A stretch of 64,000 bases of DNA from NCBI GenBank assembly GCA_038093975.1, contig JBBPTG010000038.1, positions 62,001 to 126,000 on the forward strand. Direction: 5' to 3'. The stretch's first letter is position 1; each line of letters starts with the position of its first letter. A program made the translations under genes and the position numbers. The notes beneath the pieces are model-generated. The model saw only the letters and a program-made list of their open reading frames with translations. It did not search any database and was not told the origin of the DNA. Positions 46,106-57,640 of this stretch are shown piece after piece. Origin of the DNA: Chalciporus piperatus. Its lineage: Eukaryota; Basidiomycota; Agaricomycetes; Boletales; Boletaceae.

Positions 46106-47324
46106 TCATAGATTAGATGCGTGCGATGTGGGGGTGGCGGTACCAGAGTTGGGCTGCGATACTAGACTGGGAGATGGTACTCCTCCTAGCGGATTAAGTA
46201 GATAGTCCCGGAGGAAGTTCCTCCAATTCGCTTTCGATGGCACGAAATGTCCTATGTGGTGATCAAGACGGAAAAAGATGCCAAAAGGAAGGGGTGTCGC
46301 GACGAACCTCCCTCATGTTCCTCCAGCCTCGCGTTAGCAGACACGTCCAGAAGAGTCTTTGATCGCTCCTCGACGACAATCACATCCGTCTTGCCGATGA
46401 CATGCAATGTCGGCGTCGCATAGGACTCGCCGAATATCTCGTTGGCTAATGAATCCTTGACCTTGAAACCAGATACGCAGACGCAGAAAGTGCTGAGATG
46501 GGAAGCATTGGATGAGCAAAACGAACAATCCGAAACGTTGCTTTGCGTACAACGGAGGATGAGGTGGCTGGCCGTCCACCAAGAAATCAGGGTATATATG
46601 GGGTTTCTCGAGCTAAGAGAACTAGATGGTTAGTTAGTTGCTTATGGACATCCAATCGCACCAACCAATGCGGATAGCAGGACTGCCATCGCTGCACCTT
46701 GGCTAAGGGACGAGTCAGATTCAGAACACCACTGCCATCTTTTCTTGGTAAAACGAACCTAAATCCAAAAACACCCTGAAATAGTCTGTGGTGAGTTGAC
46801 GAACGAAATGTGTGTGTGTGGGTCCTGGGATCATGCTAACCTCATAATGATCCCGTCTGAGGATATCTCTGAGGGCGTCTAACGACTCTTTCAGCCCACT
46901 GGCTACAGTGCGATCTGGATTCGCTTTCCACCATGCTCTAGGAGTCAAGGATGGATCCTCCATCGCGGTGGTAGCTTCGGCTGCGCCAAGTGAGTTCGCC
47001 GTGGAGCCGTCTATGTCTACCGGTTGCAACACAATTGGCCCGTCGACGAAAACTAATGGTTGCGGCCTTTGAGCCATGGTGTGAACACGACAGAGACTTG
47101 ATACGCACCCAATTCTATATCCTTATCCATGGCCTTGCGTATTGCGCCGAGCTACGTAGCGCGATCGTCAACACGTGAAGTTCCAATCAGTCGTTGCGCG
47201 AACCCGCTTACTGAAGATGCTCGCATTTTGCGAGTATCTACATAGTCAGGTAAGAGTATGCAAGGATTTGGAAGGAATCAGAGCGTGCCCGTGTAACATA
47301 AGCACCTTTCGTGTTGCAGCCATT
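46106..47324 (-). CDS. FSH1-family serine hydrolase (alpha/beta hydrolase)
   Basis: Small fungal serine hydrolases related to yeast FSH1-3. From 47324: MAATRKVLMLHG, YSQNASIFSKR, LGAIRKAMDKDIELVFVDG, IVLQPVDIDGSTANS, WWKANPDRTVASGLKESLDA. The nucleophile elbow GVFGFSQGAAMAVLLSAL spans a 17-nt exon. Then EKPHIYPDFLVDGQPPHPPL, FCVCVSGFKVKD, TPTLHVIGKTDVIVVEERSK with the acid residue, and EEHEGGHFVPSKANWRNFL with the catalytic His. The first intron (donor at 47284-47289) begins GC, not GT. It ends SHASNL-stop. It lies between two amidases in the same orientation, so a shared catabolic role is possible but unproven. Confidence 0.85.
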
Positions 47325-47766
47325 ATTGTGTGACTGTCGTTGGCCAACCGTCTTGCTCCGTCTTGGTGTTCAGAAATCGGTGTAGCGTATCATCGGCCCG
47401 ATGAAGCGAGTGAATCGGAGTTGCTCGGTACAAATGCCCAACTTGAAACAACTTTCTCTTTTCTCCTTCACCACCCGGGAGCCACCCCGACTCGACGTTG
47501 GGTTCCTATTCCGTTGTGGAACACCGTCCATGTAGAATGTTGGATACTTTCGTTCAATTTCAAAGTATACCCATCCTGCATGTATGCGCCTCACTCTCTT
47601 TTTTGTGGCCGTCGATGCCCAAACACGCCAAGTTCCCCATCTTAGACTTTATCAGAGCACTTTGACTGATACAGTATTACTAGTAGGAAAATCAACTTCA
47701 TGTGTTCACTTTTCAGAGTACAATATCGTAACATCTCGTTTCCATTTGTGCATAAAACCCGGTCTT
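47325..47766. other. Intergenic, promoter of the serine hydrolase
   Basis: No gene recognised. Confidence 0.4.
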
Positions 47767-49844
47767 TTAAGCCTTGACGATATCTTCAATGATCTTGTGC
47801 GCGGCCAGGAGGAAACCGTCGTTGAATCTCTTTGTGACGAGTTGCAGAGAGATCGGTGCCCCAACAAAGATAACGGGGTCGTCTAGAAATCATTAATCAT
47901 TGGTCCTTTGTGCCAAATTCAACGGCCGAAAAAACAACTCACAAAGGGCCTGGTGCTTCACATCATCGTCGCTCAGAGGAGAGAAAGACGGAGAGGGGAC
48001 ATCGATTGTAGGGTCGGCGCACAGACCTGTTGGGAACACAGTGCCAGGGTAGTCGACTAAATTCCAGATCCCGAGATAGTTCCAGTATTTGCCTGCGTCC
48101 GAGTCGTGCCTTGCAGCTGTACCTGGGGCAGGAGGGCATATCAGAACGTCACAGCCAGTCCTGTTCCAATGGTCAGAGTACGCTCGGATGAAACCATCGC
48201 GAGCCGCATGGAGCTGGAAGCAGCTCAATCAGCGCGCAGTCGGCAGTCGGCAACATGCTAATCATTACCTTCCACATCTCGACTGCGGAATGGTCCTTGG
48301 TCCAGGTGGAGCCACTGACCCAGTCAATCAAAGGTCGCATCTCTTCTCCACCCTCCTTCGCGAGGTTCCTTAACGTTTGTCCTCCATCCTCGAAATAGAG
48401 TTCATGCTGGAAGGAGTCCATTACCAACGTACATACAATGCGCAAAAAGATGACCTACAGCGAGTGCCATGCCAGCTTGGTGCTGGAAGGCCTGGAATTC
48501 AACGACTTCGATGTTCGGTGCAGCGCTGAGCTTCTCCTTAGCGAGCTGAAGACCCCGTAGCATTGGCGGGTGGGGAGTAACATGACCGTCATGCATCATG
48601 ATCCCCACGCGAAGTTTCCTCGTTGACAGGTCGGGAAGATCGAAGGAAATAGGGATAAGAGATGGGTCACGTATGTGAGGCTTCGTCCCACTTATTGCAT
48701 GAATGAAGGTAATCATGTCCTGAGCAGATCTGCACATGGGCCCCGTGGAGCACATGATGCCCTCCGCACCCCCCATGCTTGTATTCCGGGTCACCATTAT
48801 GCTATGCGCACGAGCAGAGGACTTACTACCAAAGGTACCCAGCAGTGGGCATCGTCAAGGAAGACGGACGGAAGCCATAGATAGCGACGTTGGCACTCGG
48901 TCCACGGATAGATCCACCTATGTCACTTCGAAAGGTAGCTTGAGTGTAGGAAAAACTTAGCAGTCTGATGCATGATTCTTACGTTCCGACTCCAATAGTG
49001 GAACCTTTCATAGCAATCAATGCTGCTTCTCCGCCAGAGGAACCTCCGGGGCTCAGGTTAGAGTTGTATGGATTGAACTAGAAATGTTAGTGCCCCAGAA
49101 CGCCGAAAGGGCTCCGATATTCGTACCGTTCGTCCATACAGAGATACAGTTTCGACGCACATGATACTCTGCGGCTGATTTGTTTTGACATAAAACACTG
49201 TCGCGGGCATCAGCTCTGCGTAATAATCCACTGCATTTGATGCCTATACTCGCCGGCCCCTAACTGCCTCAAGATGCTGACCATGTCGCAATCACTGGCC
49301 GAGACTTCTATGTTGGCGAGGAAGCCTGCACATCCCCATCTACCTTTGATCGGCATATGGTCCTTTTCAAAAAGTTTGATCAAATGCCACGTTTCGGAGA
49401 ATAGATAAATGTACAAACTTTGATCGAAATTGGCAAGCCATGCAACGGGCCCACGACTTTTCCGGTCCTTTGGTAATGATCGTCGAGCTCTTTGGCCTGC
49501 GCGATACCCTCGTCCAAGAAGTAATCGGTCAGACAGTTGGTAACCTGATGGGCGAGCGCAGCCCTCTTTCCGAAGGCGGTCACGGTTTCAACAGCAGTCA
49601 GCTCTCCGGCGGCAATCTTCTTGCAGATAGAAGTTGCATCCAGATCTGTGACAGCGAGCTCCGAAGCGCTCAAGAGGCCACATGAACCAGGGATCCCGGT
49701 CACATCGAGCGGGAGGTCATTTAGCAATGTCTCTGGGAGACGAAGGGCTGAAGGGATCTGAGACTCCAGCCGCTCCTTAATGGCCTTTACCTTGGCGGTG
49801 AAGGTAATGTCCCCTGTCACATAGGAAGCCTTGAGGTAGGACAT
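47767..49844 (-). CDS. Amidase (amidase-signature family, acetamidase-like), copy 2
   Basis: Paralogue of 43112-45208. Starts MSYLKASYVTGDITF, then CGLLSASELAVTDLDATSIC and LTDYFLDEGIAQAKELDD. Catalytic Lys in GPLHGLPISIK; cis-Ser in SNLSPGGSSGGEAALIAMKG; nucleophile in GTDIGGSIRGPSANVAIYGF. Then TGPMCRSAQDMITF, LRVGIMMHDGHVTPHPPMLR, RNLAKEGGEEMRPLIDWVSG, CDVLICPPAPGTAARH, LGIWNLVDYPGTVFPTGL, ending IIEDIVKA-stop. All triad residues present. A TATATA string at 49893-49898 lies about 50 bp upstream of the ATG at 49844. A longer frame exists upstream but crosses that TATA. Confidence 0.92.
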
Positions 49845-50658
49845 GCCGGGGTAATATGGGTCTTGTACGTGCCTGCGACGCAAAACATGATGTATATAAA
49901 AGAGCCCGGGGGTACCCCACAATCATCACAAGTATGGTCAATCTATCCTCTCACCGTCTATACGTGGATATTATAACTAGATCCTTGGCGCGTGTTCTAT
50001 TATCGGATGGTCAGCTGAGTTGTGGTGTGAACGTCAAACGACACGAGAAAGCTGGCCTAGCATCAGCTGTTCCGGAGACCATCCTGAACTCTGCGGTATT
50101 TACTGTCAAAATAATGTGTCGGCTGTCTCAGTCCAGAATTCGATCTTCATACGTGCTGTATTTGAATCATACCTGAGTAAGTTTGTCAGCCAGGCGTGTC
50201 GCATGGAGACGATGATCGGCTGACCGGCAGCCTCCAAGTTGTAGTAGCCTGTGTTCTGGAAGCCAGAAGGATGCCAATGCCAATGGTGCCGACGGTGTAG
50301 AATTGTGACTACGCCGAGCCATTCAGCACGAGTGACCTACCGGGCACCCGAGAGTCACATCTTCCCGCCTTCGGCGGATCAGGGAAGCACCAAAAAGCAC
50401 GTTGCCGTTGCGGCGGCGGATGCGACATGCCATCCCGTACCCCGCCGTTCCTCCAGATTGTTTGCGACCTGATCCGGAACTTGTCAATTGCCACCGGGAG
50501 CAAACTGGAAGTAGAAGTCATATGTACCAGTAGGAACCCCGAGGCTCCTCCATGTACAAGAAAATTGTTTGTACAGTTACAGAGACGTCTATGCCACACT
50601 GATCATACAACTGCTCGATCCTAAGTAAGATCTGTGCCGTCGATGTCCTCGAGCGCTA
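49845..50658. other. Intergenic, nothing recognised
   Basis: Amidase 2 promoter side and the NMNAT 3' region; short open frames lack family features. Confidence 0.4.
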
Positions 50659-52077
50659 TCATGACTGTAGGGTAGTCTTGTTAGCAACCCCCGTGTCGCC
50701 CTCCCGTTTTCCTGAGCTGGTATCCTTGTCTTTCCCCTTTCCCTTTTCCTTCTCCGGACCGGATCCATCATCCAGGTATAGGTTGTTTTCCTCTATGTAA
50801 TCGACGACAGCAGCCGGAAGCAGGTACCGCACGGAAAGTCCCCGTCGGAGAAAGAGACGGACTTTGGTCGACGAGACATCATTCTGGATCAGCTGAGGAA
50901 CAAGATAGATATTGTTCCGCCAGCGTGCCAAGCTATCTGTAGCTTGATCCATGCTAGAACCTGCCCGTTCTATGATGAACGTGCCATACCGGCCTAATAT
51001 GTGGTCAAGCTATGACAGATATGTTCATTTGAGGTTCCGGAATGAATCTCATAATGCTTCAACAGAAAAGACTCACATCTTCGACCGCCCAAACACCAGG
51101 TTCGGACATGGTGCTTATCAAGTCTGATCCTGCAAGAAGCATGACCCTGACGTCACGGTGTTCTCCGTCCTGCGTGTGTACACCGCCCAAGACAGTGTTT
51201 ATTTCATAATCGAAATGGTCGAGCACAACGGCTGTGCGTTGATAGTTCTGGAAAGCTTCCCATGAATCGATCATAAGCCACGAGGACGTCTGCTCTGCAG
51301 CGAGGCTGCACATGTTGACTCTGTAAATTAAAAGGCACCGCAGTGCGGAGTTAGCTTATATCTTGAAAATGATGCATAGAAGTTGGGAGACGACAAAGAC
51401 TTCCGAACTTCCCGGGCCCCGAAAAGTAAAGAATACGCCGCCCCGGCACAGCACCAAAGCTAAGGTAGAAATATACGGTGCAGCATCGCCTTTTGCAACC
51501 AAGTTGCAATGACCAATGAGGGATCATGTCATGAGACACACTGGGAGGTCAATTCTCAGCATTGCTCGTCCGGTGGTAGATGCCCAGGAGTGCAAGGGCA
51601 TATTTCAACACCTGACCCACGGCGCAAAGCCAAGAATTGACACGAGGCGGCAATCGGTGCGAAAGCGCGATGGGCGCTTGAATTGGATGATGGTTTCTCG
51701 TCGTGTGAGATTAACCAAACAATGGCGCACCCACAGCAAGCAATGTGGGGGCCGACCTGGTCCCAACAGCAGGGATGATGGGCGAGTGCTCACCTGTGAT
51801 ACGCATTGAGAAGACCAGGCTTCTTGTACTGGTCACTGACGGGACTAAGATACCCGCCGATGATTTCAAAGTCTGTGTTCTGCCGAACATAGTCTTTGGC
51901 CATTTCAAACATTCGAAGGTGGAGGTATGTAACCGGACTGAAGGAGCCACATGCGACGAGAACGATAGGTTGCTTTGAGGAGTCTCTAAGGGTTTTGCGG
52001 AGACGGTGGGATGCAAAGGTGTAGTTTGGCGGGTTTGAGAACTCAGTGGTCCTGCGGCCAAGGACGTTGGCGTCCAT
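50659..52077 (-). CDS. NMA1: Nicotinamide/nicotinate mononucleotide adenylyltransferase
   Basis: Joins NMN (or NaMN) and ATP to give NAD+ (or deamido-NAD). Start MDANVLGRRTTEFSNPPNY at 52077. Nucleotidyltransferase motif VACGSFSPVTYLHLRMFEMA, where the second His is kept and the first is Thr as in eukaryotic enzymes. Then DFEIIGGYLSPVSDQYKKPG, SSWLMIDSWEAFQNYQRTAV, VMLLAGSDLISTMSEPGVW, HILGRYGTFIIERAG, and the second signature NDVSSTKVRLFLRRGLSVRY followed by LLPAAVVDYIEENNLY. The tail is a Lys/Glu-rich extension ending TTLQS-stop. Introns join in frame. Confidence 0.92.
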
Positions 52078-52942
52078 GACGGTAGTGGTCTGAATGGAAG
52101 CTACAAGTTGAAGTATTTTATCAGGACGGCCTAGTCTGACGCTAGTCGTGTCCCGAATATCTAGCGAAGCGAAAAGATATATCAGGTCACCAGCTTGCCA
52201 CCTTTTACCCACGCGATTGCATTGCTGACTCACCTGGTCCCAGTCGAACACCTCTGCGGCAAGGCAACCGGCGGGCGAACTTGAACATCAAGCTTTCAAG
52301 CCAACTATCCCTCACCTGGACTTGTGGCAATTACTTAACAAGTTGGGTCCAGGAACTGAATTGGGTACTGATCAAAACGCTTACACTCGGGCAGCTAGAA
52401 GAGCTTCCATTTCCTTCATCCCACGCTCAACTTTAACTTCGATGGCGATCTGGATCATCTGATTGATCCTGACCAATGACAACTCTTCCCGATAGCGACC
52501 GATTTCCTCCCATAGCCGGGCCCATTAGCTACGAAGGTAGGAAGCCAGTCAGTCCTTACGAGAGACGGAACTGATTACATTGCAACTATTGTGCCAGCCC
52601 CAACATCTACGTATATGGCACGACAGGGTGCCTAACGCTCGAACACAATAGCCTAGAAAATACATTTTGATATGCTACAGCAATAATACAGATGTAAGTA
52701 TGCAAGAACCCAGCACGCTTTAAGACCCGCAAAGCTGACTATTAGTAGATCATTCTCCGTTACAAGTGGATCTGTTAGTTAAAAACGAAACCGGAACGGA
52801 AAAGACAAATTGAAACCAGGACGCATCCAAAATTAGGTAGGTAGAAGTCGTATCAGAACACATTCATAGAGAGCCATAGAAACGGGACTGAAGAATGGAA
52901 ACCTTCGTTACTTTGGAGCCGGACAATAGATCTTCGTCAAAA
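52078..52942. other. Intergenic, NMNAT leader and bZIP 3' region
   Basis: No gene recognised. An open minus frame at 52080-52251 precedes the NMNAT ATG and is probably its leader. Confidence 0.4.
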
Positions 52943-54485
52943 TTATGCCTCGAATTCGACGCCTGGATAGTAATCGAATGTCTGCTCTGGGCTGTGGTGT
53001 GCAAAGGGCAGATACCCGGGCGGCACTATCCAAGGGTCAAGGACCATCCTGCCATGGGAATTGTTCGCCCCGACGAAAAGGCTCAGTTGATCAAGACTGC
53101 CTGCCGAAGGTATCGTGAACGGTGCCGACAGCGAAGGAGACGCAAATTGTGGTAAAGCGAACGTGGCGTCGCTTCCGGGCCACGAACTCAATGAAGAACC
53201 CGTCCTGTAGCCTTGGATCGAGGACCTAATATTGTCGACAAGAAATTCTGATATATGGGCGCGCACGCAACTTCGACCATCTTCAGTTGGTACTACATCC
53301 AAGGAAATCGAGAGGCTCCCAAGGGAAGTCGGGGGTTCCGCGCCGATCGCGACTTTCTTGGGAGAGCCCTCATGTATGGAGCTCGGACCAAATCCGACAC
53401 CGACATGCGCATTTCGCTCCTTGGCAGAGGAAGCAGACTGGTGGCTGAATGGGGTAGTCAGGGGTGCTGCAGAACCACACCCCGGTGATGGGACAGAGAT
53501 GGTAACGGGCAGTGGAGTCTGTGGTGGTAAGGAGAGCAGGGAAGGGAGGACGGAGAGCAGGCACTGTTTCTGGTGTACTCGGTGAGCCCCTTGTTTCTAC
53601 TTTCAGGGTGCAGCCTTACCATGAAGTCTATAATAGAGTCCTGGAACGTCGAAGCGTATGGAGAGTATGGGGAAGGAGGCAACGCGGAGTCATTCGATTC
53701 GGTCTTCATCGGCAGGTTCGTCGGGGCCTTATTTGCGAGCTCTGCAGTGAGTTCCTGTTCCCGCTTCTCTGCTGCCGACAAGCGTAACCGCAGTTCCTCC
53801 ATCTCCGAAAGTAGTTGATCATATCTCCTCCCCTTTTCCGCGAGGTCTTGGAGTCGTGAACTTTCCTCTTCGAGCTCCTTGACACGGCTTCGTCGAGGAA
53901 AGGGTAATAGGGTTAATGAATGGAGGGGTGGCACATGACGAAGAAAAATTACATTTCCATGGCCTCGAACTCTTCTCTCTTCCGTTGTCGACTGAGAAAG
54001 GCAGCAGCCCTGTTTTTCAGCAACCGCGCTTCGCGTTTGTTCAGGCCTGTGACGTCTGGGGGGACAAAATCCTTGGTGGTGATCCTTTCTCCATTTCCGC
54101 GTCCCTTCCTGACTCCACTTATGGTCGTAAACGACCTCTTCAGGAGTGCTCCGTTGTCGGTGGAGATGCTCAATTGACGCGGTCTGGAAGGTGGCGGAGA
54201 AACCGAAGAAGGGGAGGGTGGAGCGTCCACATCATCAGCGGTGTCGAACCCTTGGTGCGCTGGTAAATAGGGTGGTTTCTCGCTCTCGGATAGAGACTCG
54301 GGGGTGAGGGGTGGTCTGACATTTTTAACGCTCAGCTCGGAGGAGTCGTTCGAACCGACAGAAGTCGGAGGGGATGGGGGAAGAGCATAATAGTTCCAAG
54401 CGATGGCAGCACCAGAGTAAGGTGGACGTTCCTGGTCCCATGTCAGGTCAGTAGGGGGCGGGAATGATGCCTCTGATGTAGGCAT
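52943..54485 (-). CDS. bZIP transcription factor (ATF6/CREB3-like basic region)
   Basis: Starts MPTSEASFPPPTDLTW at 54485. Pro/Ser-rich N-terminus, then the basic region NKREARLLKNRAAAFLSRQR and KREEFEAMEIRVKELEEE running into a leucine zipper (LQDLAEKGRRYDQLLSEMEE, LRLRLSAAEKREQELTAEL). After this: ALPPSPYSPYASTFQDSIID and a hydrophobic patch (QCLLSVLPSLLSLPPQ), too short and Pro-broken to be a sure TM anchor. Long tail ends FDYYPGVEFEA-stop. Two introns. KNR-x3-F-x-SRQ-x-KK/R resembles ATF6 and CREB3 more than fungal AP-1. A role in ER stress is only a suggestion. Confidence 0.85.
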
Positions 54486-57400
54486 GGCTACTGTCTGAGG
54501 TGGTTGGACGAGCAGGGGGAGTGCTTCTGCTAGCAGTGTATACGGGGATACAAAACTTTCGCCATGAACTCACAATTCGAATCCGGGATTTATACCACGC
54601 GTGCAGCATAGCAGACCCATAGTCGCGATTTCGGTGACGACCAAATGCAGAACCCGCTGATTTGAAAATATCATCTCACATGTGCTCGGTTGCTGTAGCG
54701 ATTTCAGGACAAGGTCCATTTCGCTACATTCGCGATGCGTTTCCCAAGTTCAACTACCGCTTTCGAGGTCGCGAGCCTCGTTCACATCATTCCGCTTGAT
54801 CAGCGTTGTGACAGCCCCTGATAACTCAAACCCTGATCTCATATATGTAAATCCGTATTGTACTATATGAATCTGTGTCCTCGCCATGCAATTCACGTCT
54901 GGAAACTAGCGTTTTGTCGTCTATGCAACTCGCTTGAAAAACGCTCCCGAGGCATCTCCTTCAAGTCAGTTTCAAAAGAGCGCTCATGGGCCGAGAGTAC
55001 CGTTCGACTCGGACTAACTTGGGAAAGCACAACTCGATGCTCCACCGGGGCCAGTCCGGAGCGTAGTCCGTAATTCTCAAAACGGCGTCCGGGTCTCTCT
55101 CGATTGGATTTTCTTGGCCTCGATAATTGATACCGAAGATTTTAACTCGAGAGGAACTTCAATTAGTTGACCATGTGTCCGTTTGTCCGTGGCTTTCCAA
55201 TTGAAGCGATGAGAGCCGTCCCTTTGCAGCAGGCCCACATGGGGAAACACCATGATTAGTACAACCCAGATTACATGGGAGTGGATTGGGTGGGCGAATT
55301 CTCGGATATTATGCTAGGAATTGACGGGAAGGCTGCGAATCCACAAACTGGGGGTCGTCGACAAAGTTGAAGAACGTCATTTCGACCCCGCACATAGAGT
55401 GGGTTATTGGTCATTGATATCGATACACGTTGTGATGAGCCTGAAACCCGGATGCGAGCTCAAGATCCGTCTATCTTCGAGTACAGCCTCAGACTCTGAA
55501 GAGAAGGGTCGAGAATAGCTCATACTGACGTTGTGCCAACCCATATCGGTGTAAAACACGAATGATGGCCGCCGGGTTTTGCTCAACGGTCAAACTGGAT
55601 ACTTCCCAAAACAATCTCCCCTATGTAGTGGAGCGTCCACTGCATGATATCTGGTAAATGAGCGTGAGCAAAAGAGAAGCCAACTGCGCACCCTCGTGCA
55701 CACCTACTTGAAACTTATCTCGTGATAATACCTTCTTTACATTCCGACAAATTGGCCCCGCCGGGACGTTGAGCATCTTATCGATGCACCTCGAGGGCCA
55801 GTTATGGAAACCACCGGTCCTCCCGAGCGTTACATTGAGCCTGAGAAGAAGAATAAAGTTCATGTCATCAATGATGCCGGGTCGCATATGAGCCACAGCA
55901 TATCCGCCAGCTAAAGAGACATCCCTAAAGAACTTTAAGTAAGCCCTAACGCGCTCAAGCTCAGTTACATACTTCTGTGTCAGATGATCGGACAAGAGCA
56001 AGAGGGGGAAAATGAAGGGTTCGGCCCGAGGTGCGATTTCAATACGAGATAGCCTGAGAGGTGCAAGTTTGAGTTGCTGCGATGTGACCAACAATGGTGG
56101 TGACAGTGGCGACACCCTGAAACGTTCGGTTGCTCGAGCACTCAAAGTGACGCACGGAAGAAGGAATAAAGATGAAGCGGCAGGGACCACCGCAACGTCT
56201 CATACGCAAACCAAAGAACTGAAGGAACGCGGTCGTGGTTCTCCAGCGCCTGCCCAGACGAGCAAGAAATGATTGACGACGTGACTATGATTGGTCGGGA
56301 CCGAAGAGTAGGAGTCACTAGCCAGTTCTGGACCGTTCTACTGCCCCACGATTTATTTGAAGGCCCGGGGAAAACGGATAACTTTGGCCGAGATGCGACC
56401 ACCCTGTCAACGACTCGGACAGGCAACTATCAAAGCAAGATTCGGATCGAATGACTGCAGCCACGTCGTGAGCTCACCGAACTTGTGGTCGGTGGTCGGT
56501 GTCTAATCTTTGTGAAGGCGGTATAGAGTATCGCCTTCGGCCCTGATTGTATAAGAAGCTTGAAGTGAGTGTATGCATAATCGTTAGAATGGTTCTGCCA
56601 GCTACCGACGCGGAGAAAATTAGCAGGATGCTGAGTGTGTCTTACCGTCTCTCTTGACAGCGAGAGAAGGTGGGCGATCATCGACGAAATCCATCCCGAA
56701 CTTTGAACAATATTGCTCTATCCATGTTCAAAGGCACGATGCAGGTTCAAAGATGTGGTCACTGGAAGCAGCCGGGCAAGGTTGAGCCTGCACTGGATGG
56801 AAGCGATGCTTAACGAAACAGTACCCGTCCAAGAAGGCAAATAGGAAAAACCTCTGACGTTTTGCAGCTTCTGATATTCGTCGCTAGAATGTAGGCCCTA
56901 GGGTGTTTCCTATGAATTATGTTCTTCATGTTAGATACTAGTATGTATGTGCCTTCAATGGGGTTATCTCGCCTCGGCGGACGGGTACCTGCCACTCCAT
57001 AACGTCAATGCACGATTCAGACCACACACCATACCTCGCCCTGCATCCTCACTAGGGCGCCGTCGATTGGAATTTGGAAGGCCATGGCATCTAAAACTGC
57101 CGGCGGGAACGGTGAGATCCAGGGCGGTCTCTGACCTTCTCTGACCTGCTCTCGGATGCATTTGCGTGGTCATGGATACCGTAACGGCGGGGGCCCACTT
57201 TGCTCCTCGTTAGTAAGTACTGTCCTATATGTACCCCAAAGGGACACAAATGGACTCAAAAAACAGAAAGAAAATGGGGTTATCAAGGCATTACTAAGTG
57301 GCATGGGAAAAGAACAGTACCCTCCTTCGAATTTGATCATGAAGGCAGCACAAAGATTTATTCTGATTGCGAGATCGTAGGCAGGGGATCTACTAGTATG

Positions 57401-57640
57401 TACGTGATAACAGTTCGACAAAGAAGCAGATATGATTCTGAACCTCCCCTTAACGTTCCTTCAGGAGTACTTTCGAGATTGTACGAGTGTTTCACTTGGA
57501 ATGGCGCGACGCGTGATTAGCATCATGATTATCGCAACGAGAATTGTGGCTGTGTCGCATAACACAACTTTGGTTCCTTCCCTCGGTCATCAACCTATCA
57601 ACGCAACTATCACACTGGCAGCACTTCACCCAGGCCTTAG
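54486..57640. other. 3.1 kb without a recognisable gene
   Basis: Two minus-strand stretches have protein-like composition: 55621-56190 (reading LERVRAYLKFFRDVSLAGG and CIDKMLNVPAGPICRN) and about 54960-55140 (reading NPIERDPDAVLRITDYAPDW). Neither has a clear start, splice partner or known family. This may be a decayed or fast-evolving gene. No TIRs, LTRs or RNA genes seen. Confidence 0.35.

Noticed and set aside
55621..56190. 189-codon minus frame
   Set aside because: No in-frame ATG near its start and no family recognised; kept only as part of a gene-poor note.
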